Position numbers and translations under genes: made by a program
From: Neoconidiobolus thromboides FSU 785
Lineage: Eukaryota; Entomophthoromycota; Entomophthoromycetes; Entomophthorales; Neoconidiobolaceae
Assembly (NCBI GenBank): GCA_025603075.1
Contig: MU626300.1
Coordinates: 1-64,000 of the forward strand
DNA: 64,000 nucleotides
Direction: 5' to 3'
Part shown: in pieces, positions 38,644 through 50,946 of the stretch
Layout: each line of letters opens with the position of its first letter
How positions within the stretch are numbered: the first letter of the stretch is position 1
The notes under the pieces: model-generated
What the model was told of the DNA's origin: nothing
Databases searched by the model: none
The model's input: the letters and a program-made list of their open reading frames with translations, nothing else

Positions 38644-41600
38644 TTAAAGAGCTTGTGAATCCCTATTGTTCCCTGTAGAAATTTGAGTAAGATTAAGATC
38701 TTCCAACATAGCCAACCTTTCAAGTGTAATTTCTTCAATACATTGTTCAATAAATTCTTTATAATATTCAATATTTTCACCAAATACAGTATAAAGATGT
38801 TCTTTAACTTCTCTTCTTGTAATCGTATGTAAATCCGCATCTTGTAAAAAGTAATAGATTTCCTCACTAATCATTTGTTGACTTTGTTCAATGGCTTCTA
38901 CTTGTTCTGGATAACTAGAGGATTTCATAGAATTTGAAATCATTGGGTTGGTATTTTGTTGAGATGGTGCACTTGATTGGGTATAAGCATCAGAAGTTAA
39001 CTGATTATTATAATTAATAGATATTGAATATTCTGATGAATAATCAGAACCAACTACAGACATCATTTTTGGATCTCTAGGAGCAAAAGGTGGTAACCTT
39101 GCCACTTGTGAAGTTCTATTTAAAGAACCTTGTAAACTGATACCAGATAATCTAGATGATCCCACTTCTTTATTGGTACTAATTTGTGTAGTAAAAGGGG
39201 ATCCAGAATGTCTTGAATTTGATAATTTAGAACCAATAGAACTACGATCCAAAGTAAGCATAATAGGTTGATCTAAACTAGATTTACTATCTGTTGTGGT
39301 ACTTGGTGGTAAAGGGAAATTCTTAGCAATACCACCCAATTTCATTGCATTTGATTCATTATTATTTTGTACCTGCCAACTCATTCCACGCAATTTTTCT
39401 AAATTTTGTTCCATTGGACTCATTGGTTGATGATTAAAAGTAGGTGAAACTGGGGAAACGGGTAAAGAGGTACGGGAGACTGAATTATTCATATCATTTA
39501 GATTGTTACTGTTATAACCACTACTGCTATTACTGGTAGTTGGACTATTATTGTTACTATTATTGTTACTATTATTGTTATTGATATTATTTATATTACT
39601 TATTGTATTAAGTGGACTATTTTTAATTATATTACTATTTCTTGATTTTAAGCTTGTGTTATCACTGGGGGTACTAATGGGTACACCAGCACGATTGATA
39701 TCTGTATATAGAGAAGACATAGGTAATTGTTTTGGAATTGAAGGTGACTTCTTTAAATAACTTTTTTCATATGGAGTAAAGGTATATCTAGATTTATGAG
39801 TATTATCAAAATTTTCTCCATCAATGGCTCCATGTGGTCTAGATCTTACTTGATCTCCACCAAGATCATACCAATTTAAATCATCCATTTTAATTAAAGA
39901 ATAAATAGGAATAATAATATAATAAAAAGGTAAACCAATAGTAACATAATATAAACAGCCTAATAATAAATTATTGTTCTTTTCAATAACACATGATAAG
40001 AATAAAATAACTACAATGAATAAAGTAACAATAGGAATTAATACAGAAGGTAAATCTAATTGTATCAAACCTCTTAATAACATAGCATAAAAGTAGAGTA
40101 AGAATATTGGACTAAGTAATTGAGCTAAAAATTTAATTGAAATAATAATGAATGTAATTATCTTTGATGAAAAGATACAAGAACTATTAAATAATTCAAA
40201 TGTATTATGTAATTTAGTATTAAATAAATTCTTTTCTCTTTTTAATAATTGTTGAAATGATTGATAACTTAATGTAGTAGCCTTAGCTTCTTGAATATAA
40301 CCTAATTTCATACCCTTCCAATGTTTTAATAAACAAGTATGAATATATTGTTCTTCACCTAATAATACCATATGCCTTGTATGTAAAGTAGTAATACGTT
40401 TATTAATAATATAACTTAATAAATCATAATCCATTAAACATAATGATCCAGTTGCTTGCTTTAATCGATATAATATTAATCCTGATCTTAATTGAGTTAT
40501 TAAATTGAATTTAAAATTAAAATAATTTTGTATATTTCTATTTAAATAATTGTGAAATAATTGTAAGGGATACAATAAGAAATGATTGGAGATATCTTTT
40601 AATAAAATTTGTCCTGATACTGCTATATAATCTGAATTACGTTGCATAAAAGAAGTCATATGAATTAATGCTTTGTTATCTAATAATATATCTCCATCCA
40701 TATTTAATAAATAATCAAATTTTAAGGGATCAATTTCTAATTGATCCATATGTAATTGAATATCTTCTTCTAAAGGTGTTAATAAATTTTCATTTGAAGT
40801 TAAACCATCTAAAAAATTTAATAAAATTAATAATGAATCCCTTTTACCACGATTCCCATTTAATTCTATTTCATAATTATTTCCAACTTTAACAATTAAT
40901 ATATAAGGTACTCCATGATTTTCATTATAATAATGTCCTGAATATACTTTAGCAAAGTTAATATTCTTTTTACCTAAACCTAAACTTTGATATGTTTTTG
41001 ATTTAGGTTCCACTCCATTATAGTTTAATATATCTAATAAGGAATCTGTACATGAATTACCATCACTTATTATCATTAATAATTTATTATGATCTGTATA
41101 ATGAGAATTAATTAAAGAATTAATACTACTTAATAATTCACTTTTTGTTTCATTAAAACAATTTAAAAATAAAATACATTTACTATCATTATTAACATCT
41201 AATAAGTTATGTTGTTGATAATTCATTAAGATTGATATTAAATTTAAAAATAAGCGAATAATTGTTATTAAAAAAGGTAATAAAATCATTATTATTGGTA
41301 AATACCATATCATACAATTACTATAAATACCAGCTAATTTACTGGGCATTAATTTACCTTTATAAATTAAATTATCTAAACACAATTCAATTGCTTTAGA
41401 ATTCTTTAAATTATTAAATTTATTACTAATATCCTTATTTTTGTCATTGATTATTAACTCATTTAATTGTTTATTAATAAAATAATTATTATTAGTAATA
41501 TTATTATTTAATATTAATAAACTAGTATCATAAACCTTATTATTTAATATAAAATAATTATTATTTAATTCATTATTATTTAAATAAATATCTCCTATAA

Positions 41601-42301
41601 TATTCTTTTGATATTCTGAATATTCATTATTTTCATAAAAACAAGGACCATCTTTACTATATTCATTATCTCCTTTTTTAATAGGACAATTGACTAATTT
41701 AAAATTATTAACTTTATAATGATTATTCATTAAAACTTTAAGCCAATTATCCATAGAATCAAAATCATTATCATTAATACAATCGTTAATTAATTTATAA
41801 GGTGATAAATCTCTACCAGGTAAACGAGCAAATAAACTAAATTTTGGAAAAGAAAGTGATATATCTTTTCCTTTATTGTCATTACTAAATGAAGCTAACT
41901 TATTGATATTATTATTCTTCAAATTAACCACTTTACCATGAATTATATTATATCCTTCTTTTTCTACTGTTGATATTGAATATAGATTATTACTATTACA
42001 TATTACATTTGGCAAACCTTCGCCAATTATTAAAAATAAAATTGAACTTAATGTTGTTAATATTAAAAACGAAACCTTTTCTCGATGAAATTGTACTTCA
42101 TCTAATTAAATGATAAGTAAATTATTTTTATACATTAATGAATGAAATTAATATAAACCTACCTTCTCCTTTAATGCCCATTGAATGAAATACTGAGTTT
42201 GGTAAAAATAAAGTAAAAAAGTAGCTTAATTTAATCCATAATCCTCTTTTAAATGTAATATTTTTACGACTGGCAACAGTGCCTTCCATTTCATTACCCA
42301 T
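38644..42301 (-). CDS. Chitin synthase-like protein with altered catalytic motifs and DEK_C tail
   Basis: Two exons encode about 1,195 residues. The start MGNEMEGTVASRKNITFKRG and two N-terminal helices precede a weak cytochrome-b5-like part and a helix pair (IWYLPIIMILLPFLITII). The family 2 glycosyltransferase core follows: MLLIISDGNSC, LNMDGDILLDNKALIHM, ITTLHTRHMVLLGEEQYIHT, then YQSFQQLLKREKNLFNTKLH and three helices. A Ser/Asn-rich segment leads to a C-terminal DEK_C domain (YYFLQDADLHTITRREVKEH). The layout is that of class IV/V/VII chitin synthases. The catalytic motifs VDAD, EDR and QRRRW appear as MDGD, EEQ and LKREK, so catalysis is doubtful. No frameshift is seen. Confidence 0.82.
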
Positions 42302-42983
42302 CCTCTTGTTTTAATATTAAGCTTATATTAGTGAAAAATTAATTAATTTTTTTATCAAAAAAAAAAATAAAAGTAGAATTAATTATAAAAAATTTATTGC
42401 TAATTCTTCATTCTCTGTTTGTTCCTTTTTTCACCCTTTGATTTTGATTTTGATTTTGATTTTTTTTTAAATTCCTCCACATTCAATTGTTGGTTTTGAT
42501 TAGTTTAGGTTAATTAGAATCTTAAAAGAGATTTAATTAGCTAATTTTATGAAATTGACTTCAAATTAAGCCAATCAATTTGGAGAAGGCTTATTTTATG
42601 GTAACTTTGGTAAAAATTCTGTTCCCTGAAAAATAAAAATTTATTTAAAATATTAATTTATTATTTGACTTATTTTTATTTAATAATTATTATTAATAAG
42701 TATTGAAATTATAATCTATGAATAACTAAGATTTTACTTTAGTAATTTAATTTAATATATTTTTATTGAAATATATTTGTAATAATATTGTTGTCATTAG
42801 TTTATTATATATTATATACTTAATTTTTTAATATTTTTATAATTTTAAGTAATTGATTGGCTTTATATTCAGTTTATTAGAATTTCAATTAATAAATTAA
42901 AAATAATTTACAATTACTAAAAATAACTCAAATTCATTTTATTTTTATAAATCTCAATAACACATCACTACATCATTCATATA
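42302..42983. other. Intergenic region between divergent genes
   Basis: AT-rich spacer between the divergent chitin synthase-like and DUF3605 genes. A short GATTTT tandem run lies near 42438-42462. Nothing else is recognised. Confidence 0.5.
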
Positions 42984-43575
42984 ATGGAATGGTCAACGAT
43001 TATAGAAACTATAGGTAACCTTCATCTTTACCTTATATCTTCCTATATATCTAATAATATCCTCCTATTTATTCATAACAGAGTTACAGAAATTAGAACT
43101 TTTTCAACGTAACCCAGCAGATGAAGAAATCTATCAACAAGCTATAGATAATATTAAACAGGAACATGGTACAGTAACAAACTATATTAACAATGTAAAA
43201 TTAGCTAGTTTAAAAAAAGAAGTCGAACTTTATGGCAATAAAGTAATAGCAGAAACAGTTGATATTACAGAATTAAAAAATACTTATTATTATATTGAAA
43301 ATAGTGAACTCAAAAATGATAAGGTTAATAATGATGATTGTAATCTCTATCGTCCACGAGTTTTATTAATAGAAAATGATTTTGGTTATCATTTAGCTGA
43401 AGGAATAGAACATCATCTTATTTGGTCTTTAGAGAAATGGTACAATCCAAAACAAATTCTGGGATTTTTAAAGAAGGAATTATCAGGAAGGGAATACGTT
43501 TTCTTTTTAAATCCAGATCATTTAAGATCTATTAAAGAGGTGTTCCATCTACATGTGTTTTCGAGGAAATTGTGA
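42984..43575 (+). CDS. DUF3605 family protein
   Basis: Two exons give about 174 residues. Exon 1 (MEWSTIIETI) joins ELQKLELFQRNPADEEIYQQ over an intron from 43015 to 43081. The core RPRVLLIENDFGYHLAEGIE, HHLIWSLEKWYNP and REYVFFLNPDHLRSIKEVFH contains the NDFPY...GI.H.+WS pattern of the fungal DUF3605 family. Its molecular function is not known to me; the H..W and N..HL..I residues are the conserved ones. Length is typical for compact members. Confidence 0.8.
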
Positions 43576-43821
43576 TGTGGTTTTTTTGGAATGAATGATT
43601 TTTTTAATAAATTGCAAAAAATAGAAAAAAAAAAAGAGAATTTGAAAATTTTGGAAAATAAATTACCTCATCATTTATGGGGTAAAAAATTTAAAATAAA
43701 GGAGAAGTGTTTAATAATAAGACATAAAAATTTGAAGCTTACCTTTTAATTTTTTATATCAATTTATAAAATAGCTTATCTATATTCATCAACCATAACT
43801 TTATAAATTATTTCCTGAAAA

Positions 43822-44920
43822 ATGCCAATAAAAATAGTTGATCAAGATAAACCATTGTTAGTAAGATTAAGTAAACTTGTAGTGGTAAGAAAATACTTTT
43901 TTAATTTAATATTTTATTAAAGTCATCTTCCTTTCCTTTCTTAGCACGCTCAATTTGTATGGTGGTTAGGACATATTACTGTAGTTTATGCCACTATCTT
44001 TTATTTTTTAAACTTAGTATTTCGACAAGAGATTAATAGTGTATTTTATTCTAAAGTATTTAGAGGTTCGATTATTTCATATGGTATTGTTATTTGGAAA
44101 GGTCATAAAGTAAGATATATATATAGGATTATTTCAAATATCAATTTATTTTTATAAATAGCCATTTTCTTTCTCTTATTCCTATTTACAAACAGTATTA
44201 AAAGATGAAACTTCATGTTATTTACTATTAGCAGTTTATTGGTTAATAGCTACACCAACATCAAGTAAGTATCTTTTTTACTCTTATATTCAAGTAATTA
44301 ATTCAAAAAATTTTATACAGTTACTGTCATTCCATTTTTTGTATATTCCATTTTTCATTGCATTAATTATATACGTACAAGATTATTTCCAGCCATATTA
44401 CCACAAGCAGCTGAAGAATTAAAAAATTATAATCAAGCTTTAAAAAATAGAAAAGAAAAGAAAAGTAACGAACAATTACCTATATTACCTCCAGAAGCTC
44501 AATTAGTTTATAAAGTCCAACAGGTGGCTTTAGAACAATATGCTCCATTTATGCAAATTGTAGCCTTTTTTGAAGTAGGAGTTATTCCTTTATATTTATT
44601 AATTGGTTTATTTGGGTAAGTTATTTTATATTATTATATTATTATATTATAATTTATATATTATAATTTACTATATTATAACTTTATCAAATTATATTGA
44701 TTAATTCTTTATTTTTAGGTTTGGTTATTCTATAATAACTATTTTTGTTTATAGTCAATTTTTAATGCGACGTGTTAAACAATCAAAACCAACTATAGCT
44801 GCATTTACTGCTATTGATAAAATTATTCAATCATTCTTAGATCATCCACCAGCTCCACCTGCTGTTAAACAATTTTATTCTTCATTACGCTCTTTTTTTG
44901 TTTCTTTAAAAGCGGAGTAA
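43822..44920 (+). CDS. UPF0121 membrane protein (TMEM33/Pom33/Tts1 family)
   Basis: Five exons encode about 275 residues with four hydrophobic segments. Family marks are AQFVWWLGHITVVYATIFYF near the start, FHCINYIRTRLFPAILPQAA, and FMQIVAFFEVGVIPLYLLIG, followed by FGYSIITIFVYSQFLMRRV. Members lie in the ER and nuclear envelope; yeast Pom33 supports nuclear pore distribution, and fission yeast Tts1 shapes the tubular ER and keeps pores spread at mitosis. The start is MPIKIVDQDKPLLVRLSKLV. Introns near 43887, 44109, 44263 and 44617 are short and canonical. Confidence 0.85.
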
Positions 44921-45094
44921 AATTAATTTTTATTCTTATTTTAGTTATTATTTTATAGTATTATTTATTTATTTATAATTTTAATAATAAATAGATAATA
45001 AACAATTAAAGAAAGTGTTTTTTATTTCTCTTTCTTTTTTATTATTTTTTTAATTTTAAATTTAATATAAAATAAATAAAATATATTATTAAAT

Positions 45095-45193
45095 GGGGAT
45101 GTATTTTTATGTTTAAGAATTTTACTAATAATCTTTCCGCTCAAATAGTGCTTAAAAGATAGAAAAAGTGATGAAGTCAAAAAATACACTCCT
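45095..45193 (+). mobile_element. MITE-like hairpin element, copy J
   Basis: Runs from GGGGATGTATTTTTATG to AAAATACACTCCT, with CTTTCCGCTCAAATAGTGCTT and GAAAAAGTGATGAAG inside. AAAT stands on both sides (45091-45094, and 45194-45197 one base offset). It ends 26 bp before the RNase T2 stop codon position. Confidence 0.75.
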
Positions 45194-45219
45194 AAATAGT
45201 TAATAATACAATAATTTAT

Positions 45220-46174
45220 TTAATAATGACCATTGACATTAAATTTCAATACATTAAGAACTAAATCTTGCAAAACAAAAGTAGATTTGGAACTAGAGAT
45301 TAAAGTTTTCGTATCATCAGATTGAGATTGAATAAAATTTCTTGTACTCTTTTTAGGATAAAAGATGACTTTAGGACAAGAAGCTCTACCTTGAGTTTCA
45401 ATTGGTTTAAAATCTTTACCATTAGCCATAAACCAAGTACGAATTTCTCTAATAGATCTACCACGACAAGTAATCACTACTTTTAAATCTGTATTCTTTT
45501 CAATAGCTTGAGTAATAGCTTCTCTTGGATAACTTCTACCAGGTATTATCTTTTCTTTTTTTAATATATCATAATAATTATATTTATGATACATGTTTAA
45601 TACTTTAGCAAAGTAATCATTAGCATCTTCATATTTTTTATATTCCTTTCCATAACATTTAGGTTCAAAAGTAGATAAACATGTTCCATGTTTATTCCAT
45701 TCATGAGACCAAAAAGCTTCATTATCTCCTTTAAACGATGGCCAATATAAATTTAAATTATTATATAAAGTTTGATTATATGTCTTTAACTCAGAACCAA
45801 GATGTGGGTAATTTCTTTGACGATCACAGCCATTATTAGGTCCATGACGACCATCACTAATTATAAATTTAATCTTCATTTTTTAAAATTAATTAAAATA
45901 AACTTACCAGTAATCAGGCCAAAATCCATGAATTGTAAATTTATCACTAGCACCTGTACGATCTACCCACTAGTTACAAATTAATATAAATTAAATATTA
46001 ATAAATAAATATTATTACCTGTTGAGAAAATAATACTTTACCCATCTTGGGTACACAACATGAATCTACATCTTCCGTTTTACAACCTTCACTTACTAAA
46101 GGACAACTATATTCATAAGCTGTTATAGTACAACTGGACAAAAGAATACTTAATGCAATTGATTTTAAAGACAT
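45220..46174 (-). CDS. Secreted ribonuclease T2, intron-containing paralog
   Basis: Three exons encode about 285 residues. A signal peptide (MSLKSIALSILLSSCTITAY) is followed by Cys-rich YEYSCPLVSEGCKTEDVDSC. Both active-site segments are present: CAS I as FTIHGFWPDYC (usual HGLWPD) and CAS II as HEWNKHGTC. The joins are ...QQVDRTGASDKFTIHG and WPDYC|DGRHGPNNGCDRQR. RNase T2 enzymes cleave single-stranded RNA through 2',3'-cyclic phosphates in the secretory path, vacuole or outside the cell. The C-terminal tail (SKSTFVLQDLVLNVLKF) extends beyond the enzyme core. Its tandem neighbour is a paralog. Confidence 0.9.
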
Positions 46175-46898
46175 AATAGTTAGTTAGTTTAATAATGTTA
46201 ATTTAAGTTTATATATATATATATATGTATGTTTTGTTTTAAAAGTTGTTGTTTAGATATTGATTTCTTTTAATTTAATTTAATTTATAAAAAACAAAAA
46301 CTAAATCTAGTTTATTATTCTTTATATACTTTTTTTGATCATTAATATTTTTATTTAAAAAAAAAAAAACAGTCACTCTCCACACTTATTTATTAATTCA
46401 TTAAGTTTTAATAATTTTCTCCTTTGTTTTTAATATTATTTTAATTCTAATTTAATATTTTTTGTATTGATTTTTATTATTTAATAATTGATATAATTCC
46501 TTTTTTTATTGATTAATCTTTATATTTAATTAAATTTTAACTTAATTATTTTTCTTAAATAAACAGTTAAGAAAATCATTTTAAAATTGAAATATTTGAA
46601 ACTAAGTTATTTAACCTTTAAGTTATCAAATCAAACGCTTAAATTAATTCACGTGGTGTTGTTTGCTTTTAACCTTTATTGATTTTTATAATGCTTATTC
46701 ATTTTACGGGTGTTATAAAAAATGATAATATATTTTTATTTAACTTTAAAGTAAAGTTATTAAGTTAATCTAATTGTTTAATTTTATAACTTAAAATTCT
46801 ATAATAAAATAAAACAAATAAATAATAATAAAATAAATAAAAATTAAATAAATTATTAAATAATAAAACAATAATAGAAAATGATATAATTGTTTATT
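46175..46898. other. Intergenic region between RNase T2 paralogs
   Basis: AT-rich spacer with a TATATATATATATAT run near 46212-46226, just upstream of the first RNase gene, and AATAAAT-type simple sequence near 46810-46870. No other feature was found. Confidence 0.5.
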
Positions 46899-47657
46899 TT
46901 AAATTTTCATTGTATATTCAATACCTTCTTTTGGACAATTACTTTTATCAACTGAATTAGTTAAGATATAATTATCTTTTCCTTTAACACGATAATATAA
47001 CCTAATTTCATTTAATTTTTTGTTTTTACAATCAAACATAGCTTTAATTTTATATTGTTTATATAAGGCATCTTCAAATTGTTGTAAAGAATAAGTATTT
47101 CCTGGAACAAGACCACTTTGTTTAAAAACTTTATATAAATCATATTCTTTTCTTAATTGTAAAACCTTTTTAAAATATTCAATAACTTCTTGACCTGGTT
47201 GATATTTATCCCCATAACATTTAGGATCCAAAGTAGTTACACAAGTACCATGTTTACCCCATTCATAAGTCCAAAATCCTGGATTATCTCCTTTATAAGA
47301 GCCCCAATATTTATTTAACTCTTCTGTTAAAGAAGCTTCTTGTTTAACAAAACCTTCTAAAGATTCTATATACATTCGATTACTATCACATCCTTTACTT
47401 GGGGCATAAGTCCCATTACAAAAATCAGGCCATAATCCATGAATTGTAAATTCATCTTTAGGTCCAAGAGTAGGAAACCACTGTAAAGCTAATACTACTA
47501 AGCCATAATAAGGAGTACAACAAGTATCTTTTGGTTCAATAGTACAACTAAGTGAAGATTTAGAACAACATTTAGATTGTATTTGTAAAGGAGAGGAAGG
47601 AGCTAAATCAGCTAATATTAAACTAAACAAATTAAAAATAATAAAATAAAAATTCAT
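46899..47657 (-). CDS. Secreted ribonuclease T2, intronless paralog
   Basis: A single exon of 252 codons with signal peptide MNFYFIIFNLFSLILA. The Cys-rich start (IQSKCCSKSSLSCTIEPKDT), CAS I as FTIHGLWPDFCNG and CAS II as YEWGKHGTC contain the two catalytic histidines and the neighbouring Glu and Lys. Length is typical. It lies head-to-tail with the first RNase T2 gene and shares WTYEWGKHGTC...LDPKCYGDKY with its WSHEWNKHGTC...FEPKCYGKEY, so the pair arose by duplication. Intron loss, or gain in the other copy, separates them. Confidence 0.93.
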   Translation of the reverse strand: MNFYFIIFNLFSLILADLAPSSPLQIQSKCCSKSSLSCTIEPKDTCCTPYYGLVVLALQWFPTLGPKDEFTIHGLWPDFCNGTYAPSKGCDSNRMYIESLEGFVKQEASLTEELNKYWGSYKGDNPGFWTYEWGKHGTCVTTLDPKCYGDKYQPGQEVIEYFKKVLQLRKEYDLYKVFKQSGLVPGNTYSLQQFEDALYKQYKIKAMFDCKNKKLNEIRLYYRVKGKDNYILTNSVDKSNCPKEGIEYTMKI

Positions 47658-48230
47658 TTTTTTTTCTTTTTGTATTCTATCTATTATTAATTAATATTAA
47701 TGAATTTAATATTTTATTTAATAATCATTTTTGTTGCATTATATACTTTTCATTTGATTTTTTTTATTCTATTAAATTTATTTCGGTTCCTAATTATTCT
47801 TTAAAAATTGGAATTTATTATTTGAGTTACTTTTACTATATTTGTAAATTTCGATTAAAAATTATACATATAAATTTTGTTTCCTTATTTCATTATTTTT
47901 ATCTATTAATAAATATTAAAATAGCTTATTAAATATTTATTTTATATATAAAATAAGATTATATTAATTATAATATTAATATATGAATATTTTTATTAAT
48001 ATATATATATAAATTATAAAATATACACATTTTTAATTTTAGTTATTTAATTGGTTGTTTAACAATTTTACATTTTTTAATGGTTAAAATTCATTCTTGA
48101 ATTTTAGTCTTTTTTTAACAATTCCTATTAAACTTGACTTTTAGTAATCGTATTTTATCTATTCAGTATTTAATGAGGATAAATTACGAATAAAAGATAC
48201 ATAATATCAAACAAATGACTATATATTAAA

Positions 48231-48235
48231 ATATA

Positions 48236-48266
<31 letters not shown>

Positions 48267-48480
48267 TTATATTTATATTTATATTTNNNNNNNNNNNNNN
48301 NNNNNNNNNNNNNNNNNNNNNNNNNNNNNNNNNNNNNNNNNNNNNNNNNNNNNNNNNNNNNNNNNNNNNNNNNNNNNNNNNNNNNNTATATTTATATTTA
48401 TATTTATATTTATATTTATATTTATATTTATATTTATATTTATATTTATATTTATATTTATATTTATATTTATATTTATA
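48231..48480. repeat. Hexanucleotide array with assembly gap
   Basis: An AT dinucleotide run passes into (TATTTA)n on both sides of a run of exactly 100 N (48287-48386). The round number and identical flanks show an assembly gap inside the repeat, so the real array length is unknown. Confidence 0.95.
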
Positions 48481-48545
48481 TTAAATTTAATCCTAATTTT
48501 TATATAAAAAAATAAAAATTATTATATAATTATAACTTTAATAAT

Positions 48546-48643
48546 GGGGATGTATTTTTGTATTTAAGAATTTTACTGACAATTTTTCCACATAAATAGT
48601 GCTTAAAAAATGGAAAAATAATGAAACTAAAAAAAACAGCCCC
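48546..48643 (+). mobile_element. MITE-like hairpin element, copy K
   Basis: Runs from GGGGATGTATTTTTG to AAAAAAAACAGCCCC, with inner TTTTTCC and GGAAAAA arms. AATAAT flanks both sides (48540-48545 and 48644-48649), the best target-duplication candidate in the window. It ends 17 bp beyond the stop codon of the PLP enzyme. Confidence 0.82.
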
Positions 48644-48659
48644 AATAATGATATTATTA

Positions 48660-50229
48660 TTAATATTTTGATTTATTTAAAAAGAAATTAAACCCATTTA
48701 AAATGTCTTTTTTTAAATCATCAAATTCTTCTAAGCCAATAGTTACTCTAACTAAAGTAGGATCAATATTTTTATCAAATTGATATCTCCATTCCATTAA
48801 AGTAATACTACCACCAATTGATGTAGCTGATTTAATAAGTTGAAAACAATATGGTATTCTTTTAGCTTGTTCTTCTGTTTGAAACTTAATGAAAAATTTA
48901 ATATATTAAATTTAATAATAAAAATAAACATACTAATATTGAAAATACTGTTGAATGAATTTGATACTTTTTAGCCCAAGAATCTGGTTGTATTGATGCA
49001 TGTTTTAATTTAAATATTAATTGATTATATGGTAATTGATCTTTTAATTCGTTTAAAAAATATAGAATTTTTTGTGTTGTTTCCCATTGTTGATTAACTC
49101 TTAATTTTAATGTTCTATTTAAATTATTATTATAATTTAACTATTATTATTATTATTTACTTTAAACTTCTACTTAATAAATAAGCTTCTAAATTACCTA
49201 ATATACTACCTAATATATTTCTTTGTTGTAATAACTTAATTATTGAATTCATCATCAGTATATTATATTATATTATATTAATTATAATTTACTTTTAAAT
49301 ACATTTTTCTATCTTTACATACCAACAAACCAGCTAAAATATCAGAATGACCACCTAAATGTTTAGTGGCTGAATAATGGGCTAAATCAATATCTAATAT
49401 ATATGTATATATATTTAAATTATTATTACTATTAATATTGTCATTATTTAATGCTAATAATATTAATTACTATAATCTAATGGGAAAAATAAAGGCGGTG
49501 GAGCTAATGTAGCATCACAGATTATAGGGATTTTTATATTTTCCTTTTTTTCAATCATTTTAACTTGATTGATATAATGATTAATATCTATTAGTAAAAA
49601 TAATATATTAGTATAAACATAAATATATAATACATAATATACTATAATATACTATAATATACTATAATATACTATAATATACTATAATATACTATAATAT
49701 ACTATAATATACTATAATATATAATAATATATAATAATATATAATAAAATTTCAATTACCAATAACTTCTCCTGTAGGATTTACTGGATTTTCAATTAAT
49801 ATTAAATCCCCTATTTTTAAAGTTAATTTATATTCAAGTGGAATTAATTCAATTTTATATAATGAATTTAATAATTCAATGGCAGTAATACTAAAATAAT
49901 ATCCTAATTTAACATGAATTCTTTTGGGTCGATAATAAATCAAACTAGCTATTAAAGCAGACATACCACTTGAATAAGTGATACAATATGCTTAATTAAA
50001 AGTATTATTTTTATGTTTTATTATGTCCAATTAATCATTACCTTTCATTATTTGTTTTAATTCATCTTCTACTTTAGTTATATTAGGATTACCACTTCTT
50101 GTATAAGTATATAATGGCTATAATAATTATTAATTGAAAATATTATATAAATCATTAAATATAAGCTAAAGCTACTTGATCATCTGATTTACGTTCAAAA
50201 GTAGTTGTTAATGAGATTTTGGGTTCCAT
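48660..50229 (-). CDS. Cys/Met metabolism PLP enzyme (trans-sulfuration family)
   Basis: A multi-exon gene of about 350 residues. The start MEPKISLTTTFERKSDDQ joins PLYTYTRSGNPNITKVEDEL over a short intron. Family motifs are YTRSGNPN, CITYSSGMSALIASLIYYRP, LILIENPVNPTGEVI, IICDATLAPPPLFFPLDY and the PLP lysine in AHYSATKHLGGHSDILAG. The C-terminus has SIGGSITLMEWRYQFDKNID and LVRVTIGLEEFDDLKKDIL. Members include cystathionine gamma-synthase, cystathionine beta-lyase and homocysteine synthase; the exact reaction cannot be told. The N-terminus is about 40 residues shorter than in typical enzymes. One intron contains a 10 bp minisatellite. Confidence 0.82.
49631..49740. repeat. 10 bp minisatellite in an intron
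   Basis: Eight perfect ACTATAATAT units (49641-49720) are flanked by one variant before and two ATAATAATAT variants after. The array fills most of one intron of the PLP-enzyme gene, making it about three times the usual intron length here. Confidence 0.9.
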
Positions 50230-50531
50230 TTTGATTTCTAAGTTAAACAACTTATTAAAAAATAAATAAAAAATAAATAAATAACTTTTTTATTTTTCAA
50301 TTTATATCTCATCATTTTTTTAAGTCATATTTATTCTTTAAACAATATGACACATTCGCATTAATTTTAATATTTAATTTTAGCCTTTTTTAAATCCAAA
50401 ATTTACTCAAAAATATTGTTATTATATTAAAACATATCTTTTATTCATTAAAAATATTATAAAAATCAAATTATTAAATATAATAATTAATAATTATTCA
50501 ATTGTAATTATTATACATATATATATTTTAT
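50230..50531. other. Intergenic region, nothing recognised
   Basis: Short AT-rich spacer between two minus-strand genes, upstream of the PLP enzyme. No feature was seen. Confidence 0.5.
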
Positions 50532-50912
50532 TTAAAGAAAACATCTTTTAAGAGATTTATTACTTAATTGATCATTCATATGATCTTTATCTTTAAGTTT
50601 TAATGAAAAATCATATTTATAGCCACTTTCAGGTAATAATTCTAAATCTACAATATCACTAATAAAAAGAATTAAAATCAGTATATAAAATAATAATTAA
50701 TAATAAAATTTACTTTTCTAAATGTTGAATAGAGAATACTCCATCTTCATAAAATTGATTTCCATCTTTATCTGGACATCTAGTAATTGAATATTGACCA
50801 TCTGAATAAAAACTAATATATCGATAAGTATGACATTCCTAAATATAAAAAATCAATAGTATTGTTTTTAAATTTATAATAAATAATAATATTTACTTTG
50901 ATTATCTCATCA

Positions 50913-50946
<34 letters not shown>

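Larger units (their letters stand above)
47658..48659. other. Intergenic region with gap, simple repeats and one MITE
   Basis: AT-rich spacer holding a TATTTA hexanucleotide array split by an assembly gap, and one element copy at its right end. No gene was seen. Confidence 0.6.

Noticed and set aside
38644-42301. Chitin synthase-like gene as a pseudogene
   Set aside because: It is one long open frame with all helices, the DEK_C tail and a correct splice, so altered motifs look like divergence and not decay.
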